DNA of 64,000 nucleotides, taken from contig OY829328.1 in the NCBI GenBank assembly GCA_963691655.1, positions 73,908,400-73,972,399 on the forward strand. The letters run 5' to 3'. The notes beneath the pieces were generated by a model that made no database searches, had not been told where the DNA came from, and saw only the letters and a program-made list of their open reading frames with translations. The translations under genes and the position numbers were made by a program. The DNA comes from Toxonevra muliebris (taxonomy: Eukaryota; Arthropoda; Insecta; Diptera; Pallopteridae). This document shows positions 1 to 10,773 of the stretch, piece after piece; position 1 is the first letter of the stretch; every line of letters begins with the position of its first letter.

Positions 1-790
1 TGTCTCAGCAATTGTCAGCTGCGTACCTGTACCTGTACAACCAATACACATAAATACACACACATATACACTAATAAATACCAATTTTATATTCCTCTCA
101 AGCATGAATTTTTTGTTGCCTGTTGTCATATAATATTCTTTTTTTCAGTGTAGATTTTTTATAACTAAAGTCGCTTAACATGTTCCTCATACATACATTC
201 ATAATATAGCATACAAATGTAAGAAGGCAATACATACATATACATAAATAACAAACACGGAGATAAAGAAAAGAACAAGCGTGCAAAATATATAAGCTGC
301 TGTGTCTGCAAATAAATATATTTCCGTGTTTTCTTTTCCGTATACTAAGCCATATAAACAGTATACACACACACGCATACACACATCCATTCATATGCAT
401 GTATATCTGTGTATATGTGTGTGTGTATTAAGTGCTAGATTGCTGCCATTTATTTCTCATCGCATTTGGGGAATTATGTAAAATGGATTAAACTCAATCA
501 GTGGTTTTCATTGGATGTCGCTTTCATTTCTGCTACTCACTTGTCTCTACTATCTGTCTTTACTGTCTGTTTGCCTGTATGCATATATATATCCGTACAA
601 AGTTGTCAATGTATATATGTGTTAATATTTTTCGTTTTGGTATTTTGTTTTATGCTTTGTGCTTTTCACAATATTGACATACAATACATGCACATGCCTC
701 CAAACAAATTGTTAATGTGTTGAATTTTTTTTGGTTGTCATGTAAAAATTTGTATTTTATTTAAAAAATTAAAATAAAATGGAAAAAATT
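1..790. other. AT-rich non-coding DNA, no gene seen
   Basis: The stretch is rich in short ACACAT/TATG/CATA runs and T-runs. Open frames on both strands are cysteine/tyrosine/valine-rich low-complexity translations of these microsatellites and look like no protein I recognise. Nothing else supported. Confidence 0.6.
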
Positions 791-799
791 TTGGTATTT

Positions 800-845
800 T
801 GGTAAGGATTTTATTTTGGTCCACCAGTGCGTATGAGTGATTTTT
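800..845 (-). repeat. Possible SINE fragment (tRNA-like B-box region), family IV
   Basis: Read on the minus strand, the segment around TGGTGGACCAAAATAAAATC resembles the minus-strand segment near 24,170-24,215 (TTGTGGACCAAGATGCAAAT), including the shared GCACTKGTGGACCAA core. The better-preserved copy has a tRNA B-box-like GCAAATCCCGC. Only one end is visible here, so this is a weak family assignment. Confidence 0.3.
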
Positions 846-1102
846 TAATAAATTAAAACTGAGCTTTATCAGTTAAATTTACAAAATATTCGCAAATAAT
901 GGGTTTGGTAATCATGTAGAAATATGCTTTCTTTACAATATTTTTAAGCATTTCACACATCGGTGAACAGTTGACGAGCTTTCGATTTTTGAAATGCTGA
1001 ATTTTTGAATGATATTTTTTAATTTAAAACTGGAAAATGTGAAGCAAACTAACGAGGAAATGATTAAAACAAATTTTTGTAGAACAAAAATAAACAAATT
1101 GG

Positions 1103-1250
1103 GCCTCCTCGGTAGCCTAGCGATAAAGAGATGGAGTCCCAGTTGCCTCAGGTTTGATTCCCCAAAACAGTGAATAATTGTTATAATAAATATTGAAACG
1201 AAAATAGTAAGTAAACCATTTCAGCGGCTTAATGAATGAATGAGAAACAA
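1103..1250 (+). mobile_element. SINE family III copy, tRNA-like head
   Basis: An A-box-like segment (GGTAGCCTAGCGATAAAGAG) is followed about 35 bp later by a B-box-like GGTTTGATTCC, the internal RNA polymerase III promoter arrangement of tRNA-derived SINEs. The stretch from TGGAGTCCCAGTTGCCTCAG through the TTATAATAAA motif matches the element at 36,825-37,015 (TGGAGTTCCAGCTGCCTTAG, same TTATAATAAA). Beyond about 1,200 similarity fades. No clear target-site duplication was found for this copy. Non-autonomous; it would depend on a LINE for mobilisation (general SINE biology, inference here). Confidence 0.55.
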
Positions 1251-1264
1251 GCAAATTAGCACAT

Positions 1265-1267
<3 letters not shown>

Positions 1268-1297
<30 letters not shown>
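1268..1297. repeat. Poly(T) run, about 30 bases
   Basis: An uninterrupted run of about 30 T follows the family III SINE by about 20 bp. It could be the reverse-strand poly(A) tail of another insertion or a simple homopolymer; no element body is recognised next to it. Confidence 0.9.
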
Positions 1298-1299
<2 letters not shown>

Positions 1300-1439
1300 G
1301 ACCTTGATTTCTCATATTGGCGTAACAAAATATCACTCTGCGTTTACTGCATTACAATATGGTTTGAAATAATAAGAAGCTGCGGATTTAGGATCTGAGT
1401 TTAGGAAAAATGATTCTGTTGCATTACAGTATAATTTTT

Positions 1440-3540
1440 AGACCAAAGTTCTCAACAAAAACTCGTCTAAAAATCAGCTAACAACTCACACCCAAATTCA
1501 GACCTATTTTTGAACCAAATCAAATAAAAATTAAACCGAAATGTAAAGAAAAATATCCACCAAAACTCATATAAAAACAAAAAAGCAAAATCAAACCCCA
1601 ACTCAGACCAAATAGAGATATTAGCTCAGATCAACAAGAAAATAAATTCAAGTCCAAAGTAGAACAAAACTCAGATCAAAAATAAGACAAAGTAGTAGAC
1701 AAATGTCAAACCAGAATTCACAATAAAATTACACTTAAATAAGACCAAAATTCAGACTAAAAGGAAGGCTGCAATTCAAACTAAATATAAGACTGCACAT
1801 CAAACCAAAATTAGGACTAAAAATCAGACCAAACTACAAACAAAAAGAGACTTAAATTCAGTAAAATCACATCACAACTCAGATTAAAAATTAGACCGAA
1901 AATCACACCAACAAGGAGACCAAAATTCAGGATAACAGCAACACGAGACAAAAATTTGACTGAAAGGAGACCAAATTCACAGCAATAAACACACCAATAT
2001 TAAACAAAAATTTAACTTAGACTTAATTAAACCAAAATGAGACAAAAGCTCAGAACAAAAATTAAACCAAAATTGCGTTACAAAATTAGACCAACTACAG
2101 ATTACTACTCAGACCAAAATTCTGAAAAAAATTAGATAAAAAATCAGACAAAACACAAATCAAAAATTGGACCAAACTCAAACCCAAATTAGAAAGAAAT
2201 TCAGATCACAAATCAGGCTAAAATCATATCGAAATTCAAATCAAAAATAATATAAAAAAATAATGGAAAATTAGACTAACAAAAGACCGAAAACTCAGAC
2301 CATAAATTCGACTAAAATTTAAAGCAAAAATTAGAAAAAAAAAAAAAACACAGAACAAAACTCAGAAAAAAACCAAATCAAGATTCAGACCTGATCCAGA
2401 TCAAAAACCAAAACTCACACTAAAATTCAAAGTAAATGGAATACAAAACTCAATCATCCAAAATTAGCAAAAATTTAGATCGTAGATCAGACCAGACTTA
2501 CACCAAATCATATATTATTATATTACTAAAATTGAGGCCAAGACCTAACTTCAGAATTTGACTAAACTCAGAACAAAAAATAAATCAAAAGTCTGACCAA
2601 AAATTACACTAAAATTCAAAGTAAAAGGAATACAAAAATCAATCCCAATTAGACAAAAATTTAGATCGTAAATCGGACCAAACTCACACAGAAATCCAAA
2701 CCATAAATTCAGACCAAAAATTAGATTAAACTCAGACCAAAAAATAAATCAAAAGTCAGACCAAAAGTCACACCAAAATTCAAAGTAAAAGGAATACAGA
2801 ACTTAATCCCAAATTAGGCAAAAATTTAGATCGTAAATCAGACCAAGCTCACACCGAAATCCAAACCATAAATTCAAACCAAAAGTAGAGTAAACTCAGA
2901 CCAAAAAACAAATCAAAAGTCAGACCAAAAATCACACCAAAATTCGAAGTAAATGGAATACGAAACTCAATCCCAAATTAGCCAAAATTTTAAATCGTAA
3001 ATCAGAGCAAACTCACACCAAAATATAAACCATATGTTAGACTAAAATTTAGGCCAAGTTTCAGACTAAAAATTAGAATATATTCAAATCAAAAAATAAA
3101 TTAAAAGTCAGACCAACATTCTAAGTCAAAGGAATACAAAACTTAAACCCAAATTAGGCAAAAATTTAGATCGTAAATCAGACCAAACTCACACCAAAAT
3201 CCAAACCATAAACTTAGACTAAAAATTAGAGTAAACTCAGACCAAAAAATTAATTGAAAGTTAGACCAAAAATCACACCAAAACTCGAAGTAAAAGGAAA
3301 ACAAAACTCAATCCCAAATTAGCCAAAATTTTAGATCGTAAATCAGACCAGACTCACACCGGAATTCAAACCATAAACTTAGACTAAAAATTAGAGTAAA
3401 CTCAGACCAAAAAATAAATTAAAAGTCAGACCAAAAATCACACCAAAACTCGAAGTAAAAGGAAAACAAAACTCAATCCCAAATTAGCCAAAATTTTAGA
3501 TCGTAAATCAGACCAGACTCACACTGAAATCCAAACCATA
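1440..3540. repeat. Degenerate CAGACCAAAA-type tandem array, ~165-bp higher-order period
   Basis: The whole stretch is built from short variants of CAGACCAAAATT / AAAATTAGACC. From about 2,570 onward a higher-order unit is visible: the motif CTCAGACCAAAAAA recurs at 2,731, 2,895, 3,236 and 3,401 (steps of 164, 341 and 165), each time followed by AAGTCAGACC, then GGAATACAAAACT or GGAAAACAAAACT, then TTAGATCGTAAATC. The last three units are the most alike, suggesting recent unequal exchange at the right end. The same short motif forms arrays at 47.5-49.6 kb and 63.0-63.7 kb. No coding potential. Confidence 0.85.
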
Positions 3541-3749
3541 TGAATTCACCCTCTCACCCCTCTGGAATGGCCTACCTCTTACTTTCTTTTATCATTTAAG
3601 CCATTACCTGAGACTTTGTCAGTAGACGAAAACAACCCACTAAGCAATTTTTGGAGCGGAAAAAATATAGGAGACCTACAAAGAACTTTTTAAGATTGGA
3701 GTGCTCTGATTTAGGAGTCTTTTAGGAACCGAATTGGGAGCCTCCAAAA
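3541..3749. other. Spacer, nothing recognised
   Basis: Unique-looking AT-rich sequence between two repeat blocks; no open frame of note, no tRNA-like boxes and no inverted repeats seen. Confidence 0.5.
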
Positions 3750-4062
3750 TTAGAAATTATTGTCAAAAAGTGGTAGAAATGGCAGAAAAAAAAAGTAGTA
3801 GCAAAATAGTAAAACATAGTTGTAAAAAAAGTAAAAAAGGAGAAGAAAATAGTAGTGAAAAAACAGTAAAAAAGTAGTAGTTAGAAATAGTAGTAAAAAA
3901 ATAGTACAAATTAGTAGCAGAAAAAGTAATAGAAAATAATAAGAAATTGTTGAAAAAATGTAGAAAAAAGTAGTAAAATAGTAGTAGAAAATATTAGTAG
4001 AAAAAGTAGAAGAAAATAAGAAGAAATTGTAGAAAAAAATAATAATAGAAAATAGAAGAAGA
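3750..4062. repeat. Degenerate GTAGTA/AAAA microsatellite
   Basis: Irregular alternation of AGTAGTA and A-runs on the + strand, about 310 bp. The reverse strand is therefore an apparent 108-codon frame of Phe, Leu and Tyr, which is a repeat artefact. Confidence 0.85.
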
Positions 4063-4340
4063 GCATGGTTCCACACCCACTATGTAATCCAACAAACTGA
4101 ATTTTTTAAATTCGTTAACAAATAATACCGTACCATAAATGACTTCCGTAATCGAAATTCCGGTTATATGGAAGGTGCCACACCCCCTTTGCCAACCCCA
4201 CCCACATTTTTGCTGTAGCATGGCAATGTTAAGTCACGTACCGAAATTCGGTACTGTGTTAAAAATGATTGTTGAGATATACCCAAAAAAGTATTAGGAT
4301 TGTATGAGAGGTGCCACGCCCACTTACCCAAAAGCCTTTA
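4063..4340. repeat. Interspersed repeat with GGTGCCACGCCCAC motif
   Basis: Two diverged blocks, each ending GGTGCCACRCCC, at about 4,170 and 4,310, carry flanking similarity (GTACCATAAATGACTTCCG versus GTACCGAAATTCGGTAC). The same CCACGCCCA core appears at about 6,232, 6,360, 15,373 and, reversed, about 26,508. This looks like a dispersed repeat family of the fly genome, identity unknown. Confidence 0.5.
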
Positions 4341-4507
4341 TAAATAGCTATAGAAATATAGCTTCAATCGATCAAGTCAGCGAAATTAGTGGATCCCTTT
4401 TATATCTGAATGCATTGTTTGACAGCTAAAAGAGCAAAGAAACGCCTGAAATCATAAATTTATTGAAAAATAATGTTTTTTGAACTTTTTAAGAGCATAC
4501 ATGTGCG

Positions 4508-5492
4508 GACTGTTACGTTACACAAAAAAGACTGTTACGTTACTTATCGATTTTTGTTTACAGTTGAAGCGAAATTAATGCAATAAAGCATATTAAGTGA
4601 GTCAAAACGTATATTTATTGGTTCTTTGCCTATTAGATAAGTTTAAATTCACTTTATGGTAAATATTACTTCATTTATATTTTATAACATTGCACATTAA
4701 TGAACAATTTAAGTATCAGATTTAAATTTACATAATTTAAAAATTATAGAGATAATTAATCTTATCCTTGTTTGGAAGTAATGAAAGCCACTATTTTTCC
4801 TTCAATGACTTTGATCTGGTGGGTCAATGTTTTTTGCAACAGCAAAAATTTCAGCTGCATTTAACATACTATTTATAGCAGTGAAGTTACCCTCAACAAC
4901 TTTCTCGATGGCGATTTTTGATTCGTACCGAATGAAATGCAGCAATGAAATCTGACGTATAATTTTCAAGGCAGTTCCGAGCTAGAACCTGCTTTCGCAC
5001 GACTATTTTTGTAGTTGCACCAATATCAACAGCACATCCTTTTCTATGGGACTTTGCTAAATAGTTCGAATACATTTTTATTCCAAATTCAGCTTCGAAA
5101 CCAGAAATCATTGCTGAGAAGAATTTATTTTTGAATTGCTATGATGGTCCGTCGTTCCAAATTTTCAAAACCTTCAGCGATTTTTGCATTCCGGTAAGAA
5201 ACTTCCACATGAAAAGAATGATGGTTTCTTTTATGTGCGGTTTCTAAGAATGAATAGCGCCGTCGATGATAAACTAGTAGCAATCATTTTATTTGAACAA
5301 AAAAAGACTGTTACGTTACACATTTTTCACGGCTTTCTACACAGATATGAAGGAAGAAAATTGTCGATTTTTTTTTCGATCCGAAAAATAAACTTAAAAT
5401 ACTCGAAAAAAAGTAGTTTTAAAAATTTCTTAACTTGTTGGACTTTGCGCAAAAAAAACTTTTTATTGTAGTATTTTAGACTGTTACGTTAC
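4508..5492. repeat. Four direct copies of GACTGTTACGTTAC around a transposase-like relic
   Basis: The 14-mer GACTGTTACGTTAC occurs at 4,508, 4,530, 5,306 and 5,479, all in the same orientation. Four exact copies within 1 kb and none noticed elsewhere is far from chance. Two are spaced 22 bp apart at the left; the other two lie to the right of the coding relic. They could be subterminal transposase-binding repeats of a DNA transposon whose true ends are not clear. Confidence 0.6.
4780..5235 (-). pseudogene. Relic of an uncharacterised transposase-like family (DGPS-QFKN / SHxKG motifs)
   Basis: Minus-strand translation gives, in one frame, a segment reading KIWNDGPS then a stop, then QFKNKF, continuing without interruption into an open frame starting at 5,111 that contains YLAKSHRKGCAVDIG. 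The order DGPSSQFKN, then W/Y-NY-A-SHGKG--DGIGG, is one I recall from an uncharacterised protein family multiplied in insect and cnidarian genomes; that recall is not verified. Here the glycines of the second motif are partly replaced and an in-frame stop lies in the first. Downstream, about 4,800-4,900, the frame resumes (VVEGNFTAINS). The relic sits between copies of the repeated 14-mer, which suggests both belong to one dead element. Confidence 0.45.
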
Positions 5493-5875
5493 AATATAAA
5501 ATGCGACTCATTTCAAACTTGATTACCAAAAAGTTTTCTTTTAATATTTTGGTTGAATTAGCTACAATTTATTATGTTCTATCCTCAATAGCGAATGGAT
5601 ATTAAAAAAACATCAAAGATTGGGTATAAGTTACCTTTTAGTTGTGCTCAGTGATTTTACTCCATTTCCACTTTACAAGAGGAAACAACTTTATAGGCTC
5701 AATTGTTAAAGTTTAGAGTACATTTTTGTGCTGATATTCATATTGCTCGATACCATAAGATACATATTAACTAAATTTAAGAACAATTGCGCGGAATTTG
5801 AAAAAAAAAAAATTTTCATTGGTTTCGATTTACAAATTTCGGCCCATATGAACATAACTTTATGGTTATATATAT
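5493..5875. other. Spacer, nothing recognised
   Basis: AT-rich sequence without supported features between two transposon relics. Confidence 0.5.
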
Positions 5876-6070
5876 ATTAGGTATACAACTTTGCTTCAGC
5901 CGTTCTTTTTTCTGTAATTAAAAGCTTAACTGTCAAAAAGAACTTTTAGATGTATTATTCAAAATATTGTCCATCGGTAACGATCGTTTCATTCGGTTTC
6001 AGTAGCTCGTAGTATATCGCATCAAGCTACTTCCGCAAACGACGAGAACTTGGCTTGAAAACAGACATTT
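5876..6070 (-). pseudogene. Internally deleted mariner-like transposase relic
   Basis: Minus strand, 6,020 to 5,962, reads IYYELLKPNETI directly followed by VTDGQYFE and a stop. The first block is the middle of mariner transposases (the V-YYELL---ETI segment between the first and second catalytic Asp); the second is their extreme C-terminus. They are normally about 150 residues apart, so an internal deletion has fused them. The left end TTAGGTATACAACTTTGC (about 5,877) resembles a mariner terminal repeat next to a TA. I could not find the opposite terminal repeat, so the 5' part is probably missing. Confidence 0.6.
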
Positions 6071-6117
6071 TGAATCGAGAATAATTTGAAAATGCCGATG
6101 CACAGTGGTTGAACTTC

Positions 6118-6378
6118 ATACATAAAGAGGGCAAAAATATAAGGAGTAGTCGTAGAGTCATAACTTTTAGTACAGGACTTGCTTATGTCATTACATCGCC
6201 AGGGTGCAAAAATTTAAATAATACGCCCACTGCCACGCCCATCTCCCATACAACCAAAGTTGGATAAAAATAGAAGTAGTCGTCGTAGAATTACAATTGA
6301 TACAGGAGTTGCTTATGTCAATACAATGCCAGGATGAAAATAAAAAATACGCCCGTGACCACGCCCACCTCGCAAATA
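6118..6378. repeat. Diverged tandem duplication, ~124 bp, with CCACGCCCA motif
   Basis: Two adjacent units share GTAGTCG, TACAGGASTTGCTTATGTCA, ACAATGCCAGG (ACATCGCCAGG in the first) and end in ACGCCC---CCACGCCCA. Unit one ends about 6,243; unit two about 6,370. Reverse-strand open frames here are shadows. Confidence 0.65.
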
Positions 6379-6581
6379 ACATGATTGTAAAAAAATTAAT
6401 ATTTTTCTTTTTATCGCTGAGAATCACTATAAAAGTTTATGCTTGAATTATTTTTATTATATTATTCTTTTATAACTTTAATTTTATTCAATTAAATCTA
6501 CATAAAAAAATATATTTTAAAATTATACACGTCCTCCGAAAACTCACATATTTAGGAGCCAAATAAGAGTCCTATATATAT

Positions 6582-6812
6582 GACGACCTCGATAGTCTAG
6601 TGGATAGTGCACTAGACTTTCATCCAGAAGGTTGCGGGTTCGATTCCCGTCTTGGTCTGGTGGTTAATTCTCATAAACTTCTTATATTTACTATCGATAT
6701 GAAGTGGATGAGAATTATAAGAATGTGAACAAGTACACACCTTGGTTGGTAATGGCAAGACCACCGAGCTGATAAAAAATTGCCACACAGCCGTTCGGAA
6801 TCGGCGTTAAAC
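6582..6812 (+). mobile_element. SINE family I copy, tRNA-Glu-like head, 3' truncated
   Basis: The head has an A box (ATAGTCTAGTGGATAGTGC) and a B box (GGTTCGATTCC), with an anticodon-loop-like CTTTCAT (UUC, glutamate) between them. The acceptor stem is mostly pairable (GACC...GGTC), but the anticodon stem is mispaired, so it is not a working tRNA. The body (GGTGGTTAATTCTCAT, GTACACACCTTGGTTGGTAA, TTCGGAATCGGCGTTAAACT) matches, in order, the minus-strand copy at 35,152-35,450. That copy continues for another ~75 bp, so this one is truncated, apparently where the next SINE begins. Confidence 0.8.
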
Positions 6813-6825
6813 TGTAGGTGCTACA

Positions 6826-7030
6826 ACGCCACTGTGGTCTAGTGGAAGAGTGCCAGACTCTTGTTTCTGGAGACCCGATTTCGATTCTCGGCTTGGGTAT
6901 GTTTCTTATCTATCTTTCTTTCTCCCTTCCTTTCTTTCTTTCTTTCTTGGGGCTTTGGTACAAAAGATCTTATAGGTCGCAGTGCCTGATTTTCGAGTCG
7001 TCCTTCCTTCAAATAATAATAATAATAAGA
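6826..7030 (+). mobile_element. SINE family II copy, tRNA-like head, (AAT)n end
   Basis: A second tRNA-like head (A box TGGTCTAGTGGAAGAGTGCC, B-like ATTTCGATTCTCGG) begins directly after the family I SINE. The anticodon-arm-like CCAGACTCTTGTTTCTGG can pair. A CTTT microsatellite (about 6,903-6,950) follows, then TACAAAAGATCTTATAGGTC and a terminal AATAATAATAAT. The last ~75 bp match the fragment at 44,390-44,469. The two SINEs are in tandem, one probably inserted at the tail of the other. Confidence 0.7.
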
Positions 7031-8310
7031 GTCCTATATTTCTCTGTTTTAGATGCATTAGAAGCCCAATTGGAGTACTATTTTGCTCATATTTAGGAGA
7101 AAAAACATCCGAAAATCGTTTTCAATGCAAACATTTAAGAGTTAAATATGACTCATGAAACACTCTAATATAAGTCGCCTATAAAGCTGCAATACTGAAA
7201 AAAAAAGTTGGTTAGAGCTCGGTAAAACTCTAAGACAGCTACCAAATCAATCTACCAAATAAAAACTAAATAGATTGACTCTTTAATTTAGCAATATGCA
7301 CAATAAATTTAAAGTCATCATTTATATAGTCAACAACTTTTTGTGACATAATTTGCACAGAAAGCTGCTGAAATGTGAATTTGTAAGTGTAGATACCAAA
7401 TTGATTGAAAACCACACTGCATACACTGAAAAAAAAAATCGACTTGAATTATACTCTACAGAAAAAAAAATTGGTTTGGATACAAATAACTCTCAATCAA
7501 TTTGAAGCAATATTATTGCAACCACATGCAAATGTACATATACAAATACACAGACGCGCTCCAACACACACACACACATGCATAACAATAATGCCTACAT
7601 TTTTTCAATTGACATCAAAACGTAGATAAAGCGATACACATGCCTACACATATACAAGCGCAAATATACCACACAATATGGAAAATATAAACTTCCTTTA
7701 CCACATATACAGACATACAAATATATATGGGTACGTATATGTGTACAAGTATGTCTGAATATATGTATATGTAAATGCATATGATGTATGTATGTGCAGT
7801 CATGCATTTTTGCATACATTTCCATGCCATTGCTTTGGTAAAAGTTAAAAGTTGAACCGTTCAAACCGTTTTCTACACACACACACACACACACACACAG
7901 CAGTTTAGAGTAAAAGTTACGCTTTTTGATGAATGAATTGAAATGTTTCATGTATAGAACGGAGGAATAGAAACAAGTTGAAATAAATTAGGGTTAAAAG
8001 TTCGGTTTGTTCCAAATCAATTTAGTGGAAATTTTAGCAATTGCGGCTGGTAATCAACGCGCCAAGGAAATGTAACGAAAGAACGCATTTGGAATTGTTT
8101 TTTTTTGTATTTTTTTTTAACAAAAAATGCACAAATTACGTGCGTGCATGCTTTGATAGAAATTGACAGTGCGTGTAAATTGGTGTAAGTTAATAAACAC
8201 AAGAACAGGAACAGTAAAAAAAAAGGGGAAACAACATAAATATCACCGTTAAACTGAATATTAAAAACATACAGAATATATATGTGAATCGTAAATGTCA
8301 AGTAAACTCC
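7031..8310. other. Non-coding DNA with microsatellites
   Basis: AT-rich with TATG/CATA-rich stretches around 7,520-7,800 and a CA repeat at 7,875-7,900. Reverse-strand frames are repeat-driven. No gene seen. Confidence 0.6.
7875..7900. repeat. (CA)n microsatellite
   Basis: About 13 uninterrupted AC/CA dinucleotides. Confidence 0.95.
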
Positions 8311-10420
8311 CCTAATGTTGATGACCCCCGCAAACACCCAAAGGAATGTCCGAACTCTCTGCAGGGAAAGTACCTTTATCCAGTTGGTATACGTCCTCGA
8401 AAGATACCGACCTGACCTCACTGCTATCTAGGAAATGTGATGAACGCGAGAGGGTTGCTTCAAAAGAGCATCCTGTGTCATCTGCTACAACTGACACGAT
8501 CTGGACACGAATTTGGTGTTGGATTTGTGGCTGGCAAGAGATTGCATCATTTTGTTACGCCAGAGAAAAAGAGCGCCTAACCATTATCCGCATCAAGGAA
8601 AAATTGTGTTATGCGGCTTTAATGCCAAGGTGGGCAAGAAGAGTGTTTTTTTTATTCAAATATCAGAAAATTCAGTCTCTACGACGAAGACACTGACAAC
8701 GGTATGGGACTGGTCGACTTCGCCGCATGACAGTTACTAGCACTAGATTTCAACATCTCGATATTCATAAGACCACTTGGCTGTCTTCTGATCTAAAATG
8801 GACTTCCATTCTTTCTAACTCAAAACATCCCACAACTTGATATAAGCGCGCAGTGGACATACATTTCCCGCTCTATGCGTATGGCTACTGAAGAAGTGTT
8901 CGGCTACCATCGTCTATGGATATGGATGTATATAAAGCCACCCTGCAGTCAGTTGCAACGCGAGCTGCGAACGAGCGATATACACAGTTGAGGAGAAACG
9001 TCTTTTCAGGCGCAATAAATTAAAGTCAGAAAGATGCCAGGAATGAGACTAGAAAATTCTTCGAAAAAATAAGACGTCTGACTAAAGTTTTGAAGACCGA
9101 TGCCTCTTGCTGCAAACACTAAGACGAAAATCTGGTGACAGATGTCTAGGGTATTATGAGATTAAGGAAGGGACACTTCTCAAAGCTGCTTAATGGCGAT
9201 GACGGCAGCAATATCCCGCCATTAGAGAAGCTGTTCCGGAATTCCCAATCACTGACGGGGTTGAAATACCGCCAGCCGACAGCCATCCTTCGGCTGAAAA
9301 ACAATAAGACAATAACTGGTACAGATGACTTGCCTGCTGAGTTAATTAAGAATGGAGCCGAAGAGCTCACAAAACGCATGCATGAGCTTTTATGCAGAAT
9401 ATGGTCGGATGAAATCATGTCCAGTGCTTGGAACCTCAGCGTATTCTGCCCAATCTACGAGAAAGGTAATCCCGCGATCTCCGGCAACTACCGTGGGATA
9501 AGGTTCTCAATATCGCTTATAAGGTTCTATCAAGTGTACGGCGTGAAAAATTAAAGCCCAATGTCAACCAGCTGATTGGACCTTATCAGTGTGGCTTCAG
9601 ACCTGGTAAATCTACCATCGACCAGAAATTCACACTACCCCAAATCCTGGAAAAAAAACCAGATAAAAACAAACAACACCCACCATCTATTCCCCGATTA
9701 TAAAGCCGCCTTCGACAGCACGATAAGAGATCACTTGTACACCGCAATGTCTGGTTTTAGTATCCTTGCAAAGCTCATTCATCAGTTGCAAAATGACACT
9801 GACCGACTCCGTCAGTGCAGCATTCTCCAACTTGGGAAGGGAGTCTCGTCGAGTGGGTCTAGTGAGGAACGAAGACAACACGAAATATTTTGTGCCAACA
9901 AACAAGGAGTCAGGACGTCTTGGGCAAAATGTCACTATTGGCAATTATACTTTTGCAGTCGTCAAGAATTTCGGATATTAACTTTTGCCAACAAGTACTT
10001 ACGGGCTCTTTCGACGGACAAAAATAACGCTCTATGAGTTTCTCAACTTTCCCGTCCTGAGACTTGGACATTGACCACCGATGATGTGAGGTTGTTGGGT
10101 GCGTTCGAGAGGAAGATACTCCGCAAGATCTGTGGGCCAATATGCATGGACGACTTGATACGATTAAGATACAACCATGATTTGTATGAGTTGTACGGCA
10201 ACATTGACGTAGTCAAGTCCATAAAAAATTCAGCGGCTTCGCTGGCTAGGCCATGTTGAGCGATTAGAAGAAAACGCTCCGGCTAGGAAGGTGTTCTACT
10301 CGAGACACGATGGTGGATAGTCAGAAGAGGATGACCAAATCTCCGCTGGAAAGACTGAACTTGGCCAGCGTGCGCAAAACTGATCATCGATTGTAGTGCC
10401 TGGTTGGTGGGTAAACTTCA
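8310..10420 (+). mobile_element. Non-LTR retrotransposon relic (apurinic-type endonuclease plus RT), copy 1
   Basis: Broken frames give, in order: endonuclease pieces (RTLCREST, VLERYRPDLTAI, FGVGFVAGKRLHHF, ERLTIIRIK at 8,355-8,610; FNAKVGKK near 8,625; DNGMGLVDFAA near 8,695), a linker (KVLKTDASCCKH near 9,090; LRKGHFSKLLNGDDGSN near 9,160), the RT (TGTDDLPAELIKNG, NLSVFCPIYEKG, NYRGI at 9,315-9,500; GPYQCGFRPGKSTIDQ near 9,580; HHLFPDYKAAFDS near 9,690) and a C-terminal segment (AFERKILRKICGP near 10,095). These are typical of a LINE family common in flies, RTE/CR1-like by motif memory. Many stops and frameshifts; the segment that should contain YADD is deleted between MTLTDS and the following VSAAFS near 9,800. 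Length about 2.1 kb, shorter than a usual ~3 kb. Confidence 0.85.
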
Positions 10421-10770
10421 GTTCAAAATATCATTCAATTTGCACAAAACTTTTGGGTTATGGTTATTTTAATATTGATTATAAAAGCCATCATAGCCGC
10501 AAATTGTTTAATTTGTGTTTTTAAAATACTGATCATAGTAGCCGACCGCTGCCACTTAAGTGACTTTGTACGTTTTGAGATGCAGTGTGGTTTACCGCTA
10601 GCCGTTGCTTCCTGCATTACATCGTTTAGCTGCTATTTGTGTTTGAAACTGATATCTCGTATTTGCGGCTAAATTGGCGAGGCGCGCCCTCTCGTGTAAC
10701 AAAAATATTCAAGTGACATTTTTTCAAATTTCAAACAATTTCGAATAAACATTTAAAAAAAAGGTTTAAA
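10421..10770. other. Spacer holding left copy of a 33-bp direct repeat
   Basis: No gene. The GC-rich stretch 10,667-10,699 (starting GGCTAAATTGGCGAGGCGCG) is repeated with about five differences at 12,034-12,066, the two copies bracketing the mariner. Confidence 0.6.
10667..10699. repeat. 33-bp direct repeat, left copy
   Basis: Pairs with 12,034-12,066 at about 28 of 33 positions. It is much more GC-rich than its surroundings (contains GGCGCGCC). The mariner lies between the copies. Confidence 0.6.
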
Positions 10771-10773
10771 ATA

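Noticed and set aside
1440..3540. Possible CRISPR-like array (short repeats, regular spacing)
   Set aside because: Units are contiguous, degenerate and vary gradually; there are no constant repeats separated by unique spacers, and the host is a eukaryote.
6582..6655. Functional tRNA-Glu gene
   Set aside because: Boxes and T arm are good, but the anticodon stem is mispaired and a ~150-bp body shared with 35,152-35,452 follows; it is a SINE head.
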